Shown: one piece after another, positions 17,668 to 26,263 of the stretch
Layout: every line of letters begins with the position of its first letter
Numbering within the stretch: the stretch's first letter is position 1
DNA from: Sporomusa malonica
Lineage (GTDB): Bacteria > Bacillota > Negativicutes > Sporomusales > Sporomusaceae
Reading direction: 5' to 3'
Assembly (NCBI RefSeq): GCF_900176355.1
Contig: NZ_FWXI01000022.1
Span: 1-64,000, forward strand
Length of the DNA stretch: 64,000 nt
Position numbers and translations under genes: made by a program
Notes under the pieces: model-generated
What the model was told of the DNA's origin: nothing
What the model saw: only the letters and a program-made list of their open reading frames with translations
The model's database searches: none

Positions 17668-19755
17668 TTACTCGAAATAGGTAGTAATAGTTGTTCCTGA
17701 TAGCACTTTGCTGCCAGGCAGCGGGTCTTGTTTGATGGCTTTCCCGCTATTCCCGACCGGATTAATGGCAAGCCCAAGCTCGGCCAGCATATCTAATGCC
17801 TCGCGCGGTGGCCTCCCAGCTAAATCTGGTACAGTAACTTCACCTGCCAAATAGCGTGGGGTCATAGTATATAAAAGCACACCGCCGCCAGTCGGCATAC
17901 GACTGCCAGGTTTAGGGATCTGATCAGCTATTCTATCGCCGGACTCCTCGATACGTGGGACCAAACCGGCTTTTTCTAATTCTTTTATAGCTTCAGGAAC
18001 ATTTAAATTAATTACACTGGGAACCAGCACATGGGTTTCTTGACTACTGGGTTTGACTATACCTGATAGCTGTGGACTCACCTTCAGATACTGCAGTACA
18101 TCTTTCATTACAGCCCCAAATACCGGTGCCGCAATCTGCCCACCGTAATAGAGCCCAACAGGTTCATCAATAACAACCAGCATGGCTACCTGAGGGCTGT
18201 CAGCAGGAGCAAATCCAACAAATGAAGCAACATATTTATCAGGCAGATAACCGCCAGCTCCGACTTTTTGCGCTGTACCTGTTTTTCCAGCAATCCTGAA
18301 GCCTTCGATGTATGCATTTTTGCCTGTTCCCTGTGATACTACCGACTCTAATATTTCCTTGACTTGTTTAGTCATAGCAGGATCAAGAACCTGCCTAATG
18401 ACATCAGGTTGAAACCCTCTAATGATTTGCCCGGATTTATCCTTAACTTCTCTAACAATTTGCGGCCTAAGGAGTTGACCATCATTAGCTATAGCGGCGG
18501 CGGCCGTCACTAACTGAATAGGAGTAACGGCAATACTCTGCCCGATAGACATCGTCGCAATGTTAATCGGTGTGGCTTTAGTTCGATCAATGGTAATACC
18601 CTTTGCTTCTCCTGGCAAATCAATATTGGTATGCTGCCCAAAACCAAAAGCATCTATATACCGATAAAATGAGTCGCGCCCTAAGCGCAGTCCAACATTA
18701 ACAAACCCGACATTGCAGGAGTTCTGAACCACCTCGGTAAAACTCTGGCTGCCATGCCCACCATGTTTCCAACAGTGAATATTACGTCCCTGTACTTCCA
18801 CTTCACCAGGGTCAAAAAATCTTTCTTCAGGTTTGACTATGTGTTCAGACATTACTGCTGACGTAGTAACAATTTTGAAGGTTGAACCAGGCTCATAGGC
18901 GTTTGAAACGGCAATATTCCTCCATAACTTTGGTGAAAAATCACTGAACTTATTAGGGTTATAATCCGGCCTATTGGCAAGCGCCAATATCCCGCCATCG
19001 CGTGGATCAATAGCAATAATGGTAGCAGCCTTAGCCTGTGTCTCTTTCATTACCCGTTCAAGTTCGCGCTCAACAATCTGCTGAACAACTACATCGATGG
19101 TAAGGTAAACATTGTGTCCTTCAATGGGTGGCACAAACCGGTGAGATGCCTGCGGTATCTCCCGCCCCCTAGCATCATACTCAATGACAACGCTGCCCGA
19201 ACGGCCTTTGAGGTAACTATCAAAAGTCATTTCTACCCCATCCAGACCTTGGCTATCTATACCGTTAAACCCAAGAATATGAGCTGCCAGATTATCATGG
19301 GGATAATAACGCTGGCCTTCTTGGGTTAGACCGATGCCGGGAAGATTAAGGATTTGGACCTGGCGGGCTGTTTCTGGCTCAATTTTCCGTTTTATCCACG
19401 TAAATGCCTGGCGTTTTTTTAGTTTGTTCTTAAGATTGTCTTCATCTAACGCCAAAATAGCAGCCAGTCTGGCTGCTGTCTCTTCGGGGTTCCGTATTTC
19501 GGCAGGTATTGCGTACACAGATTCAGTACTGACACTAACCGCTAGCTCTCGGCCGTGCCGATCATAAATAATGCCTCGTTTGGCCTCAACGGGAATCTCG
19601 CGGATGCGTTGATCGACAGCACTTTCCGAAAGCCAGGCACTTTTATAAAGTTGGAGATATAGTAAGCGACCAATCAACCCCATCATAATTACCGATATGA
19701 TAAGAAAAAGGCAAGCCACCCTCTTCCTGATGGTAACATGCGAAACAGATGCCAC
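17668..19755 (-). CDS. Class B penicillin-binding protein with two PASTA domains (FtsI/SpoVD type)
   Basis: Septal D,D-transpeptidase that crosslinks peptidoglycan together with FtsW/SpoVE. One membrane helix at residues 12-34, then a dimerisation domain (about 55-210, with RGIIYDRHGRELA), a transpeptidase domain (about 240-555) with the catalytic STFK (Ser291), SCN (346-348) and KTGTAQK (491-497), and two C-terminal PASTA repeats (577-633 and 638-695). Two PASTA repeats resemble vegetative PBP2B, while many single clostridial dcw copies are named SpoVD; I leave the symbol open. GTG at 19755 has GGGGGAG eight bases before it. It is the only transpeptidase in the cluster. Confidence 0.94.
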   Translation of the reverse strand: MASVSHVTIRKRVACLFLIISVIMMGLIGRLLYLQLYKSAWLSESAVDQRIREIPVEAKRGIIYDRHGRELAVSVSTESVYAIPAEIRNPEETAARLAAILALDEDNLKNKLKKRQAFTWIKRKIEPETARQVQILNLPGIGLTQEGQRYYPHDNLAAHILGFNGIDSQGLDGVEMTFDSYLKGRSGSVVIEYDARGREIPQASHRFVPPIEGHNVYLTIDVVVQQIVERELERVMKETQAKAATIIAIDPRDGGILALANRPDYNPNKFSDFSPKLWRNIAVSNAYEPGSTFKIVTTSAVMSEHIVKPEERFFDPGEVEVQGRNIHCWKHGGHGSQSFTEVVQNSCNVGFVNVGLRLGRDSFYRYIDAFGFGQHTNIDLPGEAKGITIDRTKATPINIATMSIGQSIAVTPIQLVTAAAAIANDGQLLRPQIVREVKDKSGQIIRGFQPDVIRQVLDPAMTKQVKEILESVVSQGTGKNAYIEGFRIAGKTGTAQKVGAGGYLPDKYVASFVGFAPADSPQVAMLVVIDEPVGLYYGGQIAAPVFGAVMKDVLQYLKVSPQLSGIVKPSSQETHVLVPSVINLNVPEAIKELEKAGLVPRIEESGDRIADQIPKPGSRMPTGGGVLLYTMTPRYLAGEVTVPDLAGRPPREALDMLAELGLAINPVGNSGKAIKQDPLPGSKVLSGTTITTYFE

Positions 19756-19781
19756 TTATTTATCTCCCCCACTCGTCTAAA

Positions 19782-20237
19782 TTACCGCCCTTTACTCGCC
19801 TCCGCTCTGTTGACTTTGACTACGCTCAGAATCTTCTCTGCAACCCCTGTATTGCTAACCATTGCCGGCTGTGACTGACTACTCACAGCCATGGCTGCTG
19901 ACGCGTAATAAGCGTTTTTAGGCACAACCATCCCCAAATCTTTTACGGCAATTTCTTCAATACGCTGCGGTGATTTTAGTTTGGCAATATCAAGGCGCAA
20001 AAGTTCATTTTCTTTCTCGACTTTTGCTACTTGGCCTTTAATTTTCACTAAATCATAGCCTGATTGAATAATAGCAGCACTCTGCATAGTTGTAACGGCA
20101 GCCATTACAGCAGCCATAATGACAAGTGTCAGGCACTTAACACGCAGTCGTTTGTCAGCTTTTTGTACAGTCTTAGGCGCAGGCGAAGCGGCTTCCTGTT
20201 CATACACATATACTTCTTGTTTTTTATGTAGTAACAT
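19782..20237 (-). CDS. ftsL: Cell division protein FtsL
   Basis: Small bitopic divisome protein that pairs with FtsQ/DivIB and an FtsB/DivIC partner. After a charged cytoplasmic N-terminus (to about residue 33), one membrane helix (about 37-57) is followed by a leucine-zipper-like coiled coil (KGQVAKVEKENELLRLDIAKL) and the conserved ending RIEEIAVKDLGMV. A low-complexity A/S-rich tail follows. The frame is open to a TTG at 20258, but GGGGAGG lies inside that part; ATG at 20237 gives 151 residues. Position between rsmH and the PBP gene is diagnostic for this poorly conserved family. Confidence 0.88.
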   Translation of the reverse strand: MLLHKKQEVYVYEQEAASPAPKTVQKADKRLRVKCLTLVIMAAVMAAVTTMQSAAIIQSGYDLVKIKGQVAKVEKENELLRLDIAKLKSPQRIEEIAVKDLGMVVPKNAYYASAAMAVSSQSQPAMVSNTGVAEKILSVVKVNRAEASKGR

Positions 20238-20275
20238 TTCTATTGTTCCTCCCCACAAATTAGAACAATTTGTCG

Positions 20276-21217
20276 CTATAACTTTTCAGCTATTCGAAGC
20301 TTGGCACTGCGAGCGCGTGGATTATGTTCAAGCTCATCAGGTGATGGCAGCACAGGCTTGCCCAGAACCTTTACCTTGGGTTTGGTGTTGCAGACACAGA
20401 TCGGCAGCTGCGGCGGACAAACGCACATTTTGGCCAATTGCTGCAAGGTCTGTTTGGCAATTCGATCTTCCAGTGAATGGAATGTTATGATCCCAATACG
20501 TCCTCCAGGTTTTAACCGTTCTACCGCTGTGCTAAAAGCATCCCGCAAGATTCCCAGTTCGTTATTGACTTCAATCCTAATTGCCTGAAATGTTCTTTTA
20601 GCGGGATGCGGGCCATCCCGCCGGGCCCCGGCAGGAATAGCCTTCTTAATAACATCTACCAGTTGGCCTGTTGTTTCAATACTGCCATTAGCCCTGTTTT
20701 CTATAACGAATTTGGCGATTCGCTTAGCCCAGCGTTCCTCACCATAGTCAGTAATAATATCTGTCAGTTGTTGCTCGCTATAGGTGTTAACAACATCATG
20801 CGCGGAAAAATCAGCATCTGGATTCATCCGCATATCAAGCGGCGCATCCTGCATATAAGAAAACCCCCGGTCGGCAACGTCGAGCTGATGGGACGAAACT
20901 CCTAGATCAAACAAAACTCCATCAACTAAGCCGGTCTCCAGACTATCAAGCACCGAGCCTAAACTCTGAAAATTGCTCTGAACAATACTTACCCGGCAAC
21001 TAGCTCCTGCCAGACGTGCTCTACCGGCATGGATAGCTGCTGGATCTTGGTCTATGCCGATTAACCAGCCAGCCGGCTCCAACTGCGCAACTAGAGAAGA
21101 CGAATGCCCACCACCGCCTAGCGTACAGTCTACATAGATGCCCTGCGGGTTGGTAAAAATGCCTGCAACGCTTTCTTTCAGCAGTACGCTGGTATGCTCA
21201 AATTCATATTCTTGCAT
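20276..21217 (-). CDS. rsmH: 16S rRNA (cytosine1402-N4)-methyltransferase
   Basis: SAM-dependent methyltransferase that modifies C1402 in the decoding centre of 16S rRNA (older name MraW). The start HTSVLLKESV, the SAM loop DCTLGGGGHSS, GIDQDPAAI, FDLGVSSHQLD, DMRMNP, and RRDGPHPAKRTFQAIRI-type segments are all in place; the ending NPRARSAKLRIAEK is the family's usual C-terminus. Length 313. It follows mraZ by 26 bases. Confidence 0.97.
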   Translation of the reverse strand: MQEYEFEHTSVLLKESVAGIFTNPQGIYVDCTLGGGGHSSSLVAQLEPAGWLIGIDQDPAAIHAGRARLAGASCRVSIVQSNFQSLGSVLDSLETGLVDGVLFDLGVSSHQLDVADRGFSYMQDAPLDMRMNPDADFSAHDVVNTYSEQQLTDIITDYGEERWAKRIAKFVIENRANGSIETTGQLVDVIKKAIPAGARRDGPHPAKRTFQAIRIEVNNELGILRDAFSTAVERLKPGGRIGIITFHSLEDRIAKQTLQQLAKMCVCPPQLPICVCNTKPKVKVLGKPVLPSPDELEHNPRARSAKLRIAEKL

Positions 21218-21243
21218 TATTTAACCACTCGTTTCGGTTATAA

Positions 21244-21675
21244 TTAAATTCCTAAATCAGCCAAGTTTTCAGCAATCTCAGCAACAGTAGGACTCACTTG
21301 CTGGTTATAATCATCCCATGCGGTTTTATCCCAGATCTCAATCCGGGTTGACACGCCGATAACGACTACATCTTTATCTAACTTCGCATATTCACGTAAG
21401 TTAGGAGGCACAAGCACTCTGCCCTGCTTATCACATTCGAGTTCAGCCGCCCCAGAAAAGAAAAACCGGACAAAGGCTCTGGCTTCCGGCTTAGCTAACG
21501 GAAGCTTCTTTAATTTTTCTTCTAGGATGGCCCACTCGCTGCGCGTATATACAAATAAACAGTTATCAAGTCCTTTGGTAGCGATAAATGTTTCTCCCAA
21601 TTCTTCACGAAACCTGGCAGGAAGAATCAGCCGGCCTTTATTATCGATGGTATGCAAATACTCACCCATGAACAC
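21244..21675 (-). CDS. mraZ: Transcriptional regulator MraZ
   Basis: DNA-binding regulator at the head of the dcw cluster, with two SpoVT/AbrB-like halves. The first half begins [21 protein letters not shown] and the second contains [20 protein letters not shown]; each holds the DxxGR motif. The frame opens at 21690, but GTG at 21675 gives [11 protein letters not shown] and 143 residues, the same length as the Bacillus protein as I know it. The three-repeat operator just upstream supports autoregulation of the whole operon. Confidence 0.93.
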   Translation of the reverse strand: MFMGEYLHTIDNKGRLILPARFREELGETFIATKGLDNCLFVYTRSEWAILEEKLKKLPLAKPEARAFVRFFFSGAAELECDKQGRVLVPPNLREYAKLDKDVVVIGVSTRIEIWDKTAWDDYNQQVSPTVAEIAENLADLGI

Positions 21676-21700
21676 GGCTGTCACCACCATTGAAAAATTT

Positions 21701-21730
21701 AAACCACTTTAAACCACTTTAACCCACTTT
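21701..21730 (-). promoter_or_regulatory. MraZ box (three tandem 10-bp repeats)
   Basis: Read on the minus strand: AAAGTGGGTT, AAAGTGGTTT, AAAGTGGTTT, head to tail with no gap, 25 bases before the chosen mraZ start. This matches the published type of MraZ operator (three AAAGTG-containing repeats with 10-bp periodicity). It should be the autoregulatory site of the dcw operon. I could not assign a convincing -35/-10 pair around it. Confidence 0.82.
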
Positions 21731-21757
21731 TTTAGTCTATTCTGGGAAAGTAAAAAA

Positions 21758-21782
21758 AATCCTGCTTAAATTCAGCAGGATT
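21758..21782 (-). terminator. Terminator after the deacetylase gene
   Basis: Arms AATCCTGCT and AGCAGGATT (21758-21766, 21774-21782) followed on the minus strand by eight T. It separates lgt-deacetylase from the dcw operon. Confidence 0.88.
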
Positions 21783-21830
21783 CTAAAAAAACCAAAAATT
21801 GGAGACTTAAGTCCTATAAGTTTAGTATGC

Positions 21831-22661
21831 CTAATTTCTTATCAGTCCAAAACGCTCCAATAACGGTGCAGCATTAAGTCTGATAAAGAAACTCCGAAAA
21901 GTCTGCTGGCCTTTAAATATCGGAATGCGTTCAAGTGCATATGGATCGCTTTCTGTGCCTGCCTGACCATACCGGATAGTAAACGCCGCTTTATAACCAG
22001 CTTGCTTAACCATTTCCTCAACCTGTAAATTGTATGCGCCGGTAGGATAAGCAAAGTAACGCGCCTTAACGCCAAGCTGCTGCTCCATCTCTTTACGTGA
22101 GTCAATTAGTTCTTCCATCGCTTGCTCCCGTGATATCTTAGTGAGTGCAGCATGAGACACAGTATGTGAGCCGAAAGCAAAACCAGCTTTCTGCATTTCC
22201 CGCACTTGATCCCAGGTCATAAACCGTTCATCATGACCCACTAGGTTAGTTACCAGAAATATAGTAGCAGTAAATCCATACTTTTTCAGAATGGGATATG
22301 CGTTGGTGTAATTATCTAGATAGCCATCATCAAAAGTGATTAAAATAGGCTTTTCCGGCAGCGCCTTGCTATGATTGAGATAAGACATAAGCTGATCAGG
22401 ACTAATTGTAGTAAAGCCATTTTGAGACAAATATGCTATTTGTTCTTCAAATTCCTGCGGCGGTATTGATAACGAATGATGCAGTGTATCAATCTTGTGA
22501 TAGTTTAAAATTGGAACATCGGCAAGTGAGACATTGCCGGCACGGTTACTATTGCGTCCAGCCACCACAGCTGTGGTGCTTACTACAGATGATGATAAAA
22601 CCAATAAAAAAATAAGACCAAGAATAATAAGACAACCCTGCCGACGGCTAATACCAACCAC
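21831..22661 (-). CDS. Polysaccharide deacetylase (carbohydrate esterase family 4)
   Basis: Probable secreted or membrane-anchored metal-dependent deacetylase acting on cell-wall or extracellular glycans. A hydrophobic N-terminal segment (about residues 10-33) is a signal anchor. The NodB-homology domain has the metal-binding motif ITFDDGY, then SHTVSH, the substrate motif FAYPTGAYN and a C-terminal ALERIPIF. GTG at 22661 has GGGGAGGAG before it and overlaps the end of lgt by 14 bases, so the two genes are coupled. The substrate cannot be told; PgaB-like and spore-cortex PdaA-like roles are both possible. Confidence 0.88.
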   Translation of the reverse strand: MVGISRRQGCLIILGLIFLLVLSSSVVSTTAVVAGRNSNRAGNVSLADVPILNYHKIDTLHHSLSIPPQEFEEQIAYLSQNGFTTISPDQLMSYLNHSKALPEKPILITFDDGYLDNYTNAYPILKKYGFTATIFLVTNLVGHDERFMTWDQVREMQKAGFAFGSHTVSHAALTKISREQAMEELIDSRKEMEQQLGVKARYFAYPTGAYNLQVEEMVKQAGYKAAFTIRYGQAGTESDPYALERIPIFKGQQTFRSFFIRLNAAPLLERFGLIRN

Positions 22662-23469
22662 CGCCTCTCCTCCCCGCTATCACGGATTTAAGCCGCTTTT
22701 GTACTATGTGATTACGCCACATAAGCACTCCAGCACACACTATGGCAAGTCCGCTAACAACTTGCGCCAATCGCCAATCACCAATCATTTCACTATCAAG
22801 CCGTAATCCCTCGATTACCAGGCGTCCTGCCGAATACAAAATTATATATAACAAAAACAGGTTACCTGGTGCTGACTTTGCAGACGTTCTAGTTGTCAAC
22901 CAGCTTACTGCTGCCAGTAAGATAAATACCGCTAACCCCCAACATGACTCGTATAAAAACGTGGGATGAAAGAAATCAAACTGCTCATACCCTGATGGCC
23001 GGTACGCATAATCAATATAAATACCCCAAGGAGCGTCAGTCGGATAGCCGAATGCATCCTGGTTAACGAAATTACCCCATTGACCAATAGCCTGGCCAAA
23101 AACAAGCCCTGGCGCGACTATATCAGCCCAACGCCAGAAGGAAATATTATGAACTTGAGAATAAATCCAGATAGTTAGAATTACGCCAATAAGCGCACCG
23201 TGAATAGCTAAACCTCCATGCCAAATCCGTAAAATCTCACTTGGATCAGCCGCATACATCTGCCAATTCATCGCAACATAATATATTCTGGCAGCAATGA
23301 TGCCTACAGGTACACTATACAGCGTTAAATCCAGCAGTCTATCGGGCTCTTCGTTACGCAGCCGGACATGCCACCAGTTAATGATACATGCCACCAAAAT
23401 AGCTAATGCCAGAATCAGACCGAACCAGCTAAAAGTAATAGTTCCGATTGAAAATGCAATTTTCCCCAT
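22648..23469 (-). CDS. lgt: Phosphatidylglycerol--prolipoprotein diacylglyceryl transferase
   Basis: First enzyme of lipoprotein maturation: moves diacylglycerol from phosphatidylglycerol to the lipobox cysteine. About seven membrane segments in 273 residues. The signature GQWGNFVNQDAFG matches the Lgt signature (GRxGNFxNxExxG type), and HGGLAIHG holds the essential histidine region; FLYES is also present. ATG at 23469 with TAGGAG in front. It should process the lipoprotein encoded at 51702-52670 among others. It is divergent from the DUF1858 gene. Confidence 0.96.
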   Translation of the reverse strand: MGKIAFSIGTITFSWFGLILALAILVACIINWWHVRLRNEEPDRLLDLTLYSVPVGIIAARIYYVAMNWQMYAADPSEILRIWHGGLAIHGALIGVILTIWIYSQVHNISFWRWADIVAPGLVFGQAIGQWGNFVNQDAFGYPTDAPWGIYIDYAYRPSGYEQFDFFHPTFLYESCWGLAVFILLAAVSWLTTRTSAKSAPGNLFLLYIILYSAGRLVIEGLRLDSEMIGDWRLAQVVSGLAIVCAGVLMWRNHIVQKRLKSVIAGRRGGGWY

Positions 23470-23562
23470 GTAAACTCCTAATGCATGTCAAATTCGTATA
23501 AAAAGTAGAAAGCAGGCGATAATATTAGTATCGTGCGACATCTCTAAAATCATAATAAAGTC

Positions 23563-23592
23563 ATGACAAGCATTAGTCAAGTATGATATAAT
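23563..23592 (+). promoter_or_regulatory. Promoter of the DUF1858 gene
   Basis: ATGACA (23563-23568), an 18-base spacer and a perfect TATAAT (23587-23592), about 50 bases before the start codon, in the gap between divergent genes. Confidence 0.7.
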
Positions 23593-23642
23593 TAATTATC
23601 TTACCAACATATTCCATACTGAACTTAAGGAGGCTGTTTACA

Positions 23643-23840
23643 ATGACTATCACTAAAGAAATGAGCATCGTCGATGTTGTCCAAAAATATCCACAGACTG
23701 TTCAAGTATTCCGCAACTATGGCATGGGTTGCTTGGGTTGCGCTGCCGCTCGCTTTGAGAATATCGAGCAAGGTGCTTCCGCCCACGGCATTGACACAAC
23801 TGCTCTGGTTGCCGACTTAAACAAAGCTGTAAGCGAATAA
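23643..23840 (+). CDS. DUF1858 domain protein (small CxxC protein)
   Basis: A 65-residue protein that is nothing but a DUF1858 domain, often found with hybrid-cluster and redox proteins. It starts MTITKEMSIVDVVQKYP and has FRNYGMGCLGCAAARFE, where the CLGC pair may bind a metal or form a disulphide. ATG is preceded by TAAGGAGG at good spacing. It stands alone, with its own strong promoter and terminator, so it is probably a well-expressed single-gene unit. The biochemical role is unknown; a redox or iron-sulphur related function is an inference from the cysteines and the domain's usual company. Confidence 0.88.
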   Translation: MTITKEMSIVDVVQKYPQTVQVFRNYGMGCLGCAAARFENIEQGASAHGIDTTALVADLNKAVSE

Positions 23841-23853
23841 TTTCCAAAAAAAG

Positions 23854-23880
23854 CAGGGCAATTCAGCCCTGTTTTTTTTA
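23854..23880 (+). terminator. Terminator after the DUF1858 gene
   Basis: CAGGGC-AATTCA-GCCCTG (23854-23871) followed by eight T on the plus strand, 13 bases past the stop codon. Confidence 0.92.
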
Positions 23881-23883
23881 TTT

Positions 23884-23974
23884 TCCTGTAAGAAAGTATA
23901 ACTTTCCGTCTGGATAAGGCAACATCGGCTTCCACTGTCGCCAAAGGCTCGGCGCAAGCCGTGTTTTCTTTATA
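23884..23974 (+). repeat. 91-bp dispersed repeat, copy 1
   Basis: Matches the reverse complement of 43206-43296 at 89 of 91 positions (differences near 23928 and 23934). It can fold: GGATA (23912-23916) with TATCC (23973-23977), AACA with TGTT, CGGCTT (23926-23931) with AAGCCG (23956-23961), plus a separate small hairpin GAAAGT-ata-ACTTTC near its left end. It begins three bases after a terminator T-run and its right end supplies the stop codon of feoA. It has no credible reading frame. Confidence 0.9.
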
Positions 23975-24212
23975 TCCTTCCCTGTTGAGATTTGACAACA
24001 ATAATCCCTATAGCCGCTTCATGATCGAGCGCCAATTGAGTGTTATCTATTTTGAGAACATAAGCCGGAAAGGTTTGGACTACTTCTATTTCCATACCAG
24101 GCAGCAGACCAAAGACTGTCAACTTCCGCATGTTCACGGAATCCTGACTGTTTATTGCCACTATTCTAGCTCTCTCACCTGCTTTAAGTGCAGTAACAGA
24201 CTGTTCTGTCAT
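23970..24212 (-). CDS. feoA: Ferrous iron transport protein A
   Basis: Small SH3-like cytosolic partner of FeoB. The 80-residue product has the FeoA pattern: LKAGERARIVAIN, KLTVFGLLPGMEIEVVQ and a C-terminal ALDHEAAIGIIV. ATG at 24212 is preceded by GAGAGGG; a TTG six bases upstream sits too close to that site. The gene lies downstream of feoB in the transcript, whereas feoA usually comes first. Its TAA stop lies in the edge of the 91-bp repeat, which may have replaced the original 3' end. Confidence 0.9.
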   Translation of the reverse strand: MTEQSVTALKAGERARIVAINSQDSVNMRKLTVFGLLPGMEIEVVQTFPAYVLKIDNTQLALDHEAAIGIIVVKSQQGRI

Positions 24213-24232
24213 AACCAACCCTCTCGATCAAA

Positions 24233-26176
24233 TTAGAATAGTATCAAGTTAAGGCAGTTGTGAACTAACGCGGCTGAACCAAACGCGATCATAATAATCA
24301 GAACCACCATCGCCCAGGCCGTAATTAATCCCCGTTCTTTCACCATGACAGCAAATTGCGCAACACACGGAACAAATAAGGTTAAACCTACTGCCGCAAC
24401 AACCAATTGGGCATCAGTCAGCTTTCCTGCCACCGCCAAGTCGTAAAGACCAGCTGCACCATAGTCGCGACGAAAAAAACCAAGCAGAAAAGCTTGGGCG
24501 GTTTCCGGCGGCAACCCAATAATCCCCATAACGGGTTCAACATATCGAATCATTGTATCTAAAATACCGCTGCGATCTCCAGCCCAGAGCACGATGCTAG
24601 TAACAATAAACACTGGCAATATCTCCATAAAGTACCAGGCCATTCGCGTATAGGCTTTTTTTATAACATTGCCTGCCATAGGTAGCCTGAGGGGTGGTAT
24701 TTCCATGTAAAAAGCGCTTCTGTGGCCAGGAATAAACCTAGCACTCAACCATCCCACACTCACAAAGATGGTAACCATGTAGAAGCTCCAGATAGCAACC
24801 GCAGCAGCGCTATGTGAAAGCAACGCAAGAACAACGCCAAGCTGAGCAGAGCAAGGTATGGTCAGTGATAGGAGAAAAGTAGCTAACAATCGTTCACGTC
24901 TGCTTTCCAGCGTTCGGGTAACCATTACAGCCATCGTTCCGCAGCCTAGCCCCAACGTCAACGGGATAACCGCCCGTCCGTTAAGCCCAAAGTACCGGAA
25001 AACCAAATCAACCAGCATGGCCAGCCGCGGCAGATAGCCAGTATCTTCAAGGATAGCAAAAGCAAAAAAAAATGTCCCGACAATCGGCAAAATAATGGCT
25101 GTCGCATAGCGGAATCCCATGGTAAAGATGCCATATTCCCCCACCAATAGCGACCTTAACCATTCCCACGGGATTAAGGCATTTGTCAGCCCTTCAGCCA
25201 CCGGATTAATGATGGGTACAAACACGCTATTATTGATATAATCAACAAGATATCCGGCGCCAAATTTCCCAACAAATTGGTAGAGCCCATAATATACGAC
25301 AAGGCATAAGATGGGAACCCCTGTCAATGGTTCTCTAGTTACCTTCCCCAGCCATCCTGCTAACGTTTTTAGTTGATGCTTCTCAAAACTTGCATATCTG
25401 ACAACTTTAACAATAATTTTATCGACAACCACCTGCCGCTCTGTCGCTACAAAAGCGTCAAGGCTATTTTTTTTTCCTGCTGCTAGCTGATCAAGGGTAG
25501 CGGCTATTTCCGGCCACACCTCTTCGGTCTGAGCAATCGAAAGCGTTCTAGTGTCACCCTGCAGTAATAGTAAAGCGGTAATACGTTTACTCAGGCCATA
25601 TGTGCCGGTTAACTGACCGCTTATCTTAGTTACTGACTGCTCAATCTCATCGCTCAGTTTAAAGACACTTGGTTTAACCCGCTTATATTGGCTCACCGCA
25701 CTTTTTAAGGACTCCAATCCAGTTTTGGTCACAACTGAAGTAGCGATGACTGGGATTCCAAGCATTTTCTCGAGCAGTTTGGCATCAATAAGCATGCCCA
25801 TACTTTGAGCCTCATCAATAATATTTAGAGTAAGGATAACAGGTAATCCTGCATCAATAAGCTGAATGGTCATATTAAGCATACGCCGTAAGTTTTTAGC
25901 ATCAACAACGTGGATGACAACATCCGGTACTTGCCTGGTTAATAATAACCTGGTAACATTTTCTTCATCTGTTAGCGGGATTAGCGAATAAATTCCGGGT
26001 GTATCGATAACCTCAAAGCGTTGTCTGCCCTGCTTGAAATGCCCTGTAGAAATATCAACCGTAGTACCCGGATAATTAGACACAGCAACATAACTGCCTG
26101 TCAAATAATTAAATATTGCACTTTTACCAACATTGGGTGAACCTACCAGTACAACTTTTACTGCTGTATCCTGCAC
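24233..26176 (-). CDS. feoB: Ferrous iron transporter FeoB
   Basis: Main Fe(II) uptake permease of anaerobes. The N-terminal G-domain has GSPNVGKS (G1), the G2 Thr in NYPGTTVD, DTPGIYSL (G3) and NIIDEA in the G4 position, where a canonical GTPase has NKxD; a helical GDI-like region follows to about residue 250. The membrane part has two Gate-like halves, with LGLGCGTMAVMVTRT holding the conserved cysteine, and PCSAQLGVV. The GTG at 26182 is only two bases from GGAGG, so the GTG at 26176 (647 residues) is the more likely start. It is followed by feoA after 20 bases. A small dyad GAAATA/TATTTC at 26200-26217 just upstream could bind a regulator. Confidence 0.95.
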   Translation of the reverse strand: MQDTAVKVVLVGSPNVGKSAIFNYLTGSYVAVSNYPGTTVDISTGHFKQGRQRFEVIDTPGIYSLIPLTDEENVTRLLLTRQVPDVVIHVVDAKNLRRMLNMTIQLIDAGLPVILTLNIIDEAQSMGMLIDAKLLEKMLGIPVIATSVVTKTGLESLKSAVSQYKRVKPSVFKLSDEIEQSVTKISGQLTGTYGLSKRITALLLLQGDTRTLSIAQTEEVWPEIAATLDQLAAGKKNSLDAFVATERQVVVDKIIVKVVRYASFEKHQLKTLAGWLGKVTREPLTGVPILCLVVYYGLYQFVGKFGAGYLVDYINNSVFVPIINPVAEGLTNALIPWEWLRSLLVGEYGIFTMGFRYATAIILPIVGTFFFAFAILEDTGYLPRLAMLVDLVFRYFGLNGRAVIPLTLGLGCGTMAVMVTRTLESRRERLLATFLLSLTIPCSAQLGVVLALLSHSAAAVAIWSFYMVTIFVSVGWLSARFIPGHRSAFYMEIPPLRLPMAGNVIKKAYTRMAWYFMEILPVFIVTSIVLWAGDRSGILDTMIRYVEPVMGIIGLPPETAQAFLLGFFRRDYGAAGLYDLAVAGKLTDAQLVVAAVGLTLFVPCVAQFAVMVKERGLITAWAMVVLIIMIAFGSAALVHNCLNLILF

Positions 26177-26263
26177 TGCCACATCCTCCGTCTGTTTAAG
26201 AAATACTATTATATTTCCTATGCCAAGGCGTGTAGGGATATGCGTTAACTGTCAAATAAAAAC

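Noticed and set aside
21731-21757. Possible dcw promoter with TAGACT as -10
   Set aside because: No acceptable -35 at 16-18 bases; the region is short and partly terminator T-run.
26200-26217. Fur box before feoB
   Set aside because: The dyad is too short and does not fit the 7-1-7 pattern; kept only as a low-interest operator idea.
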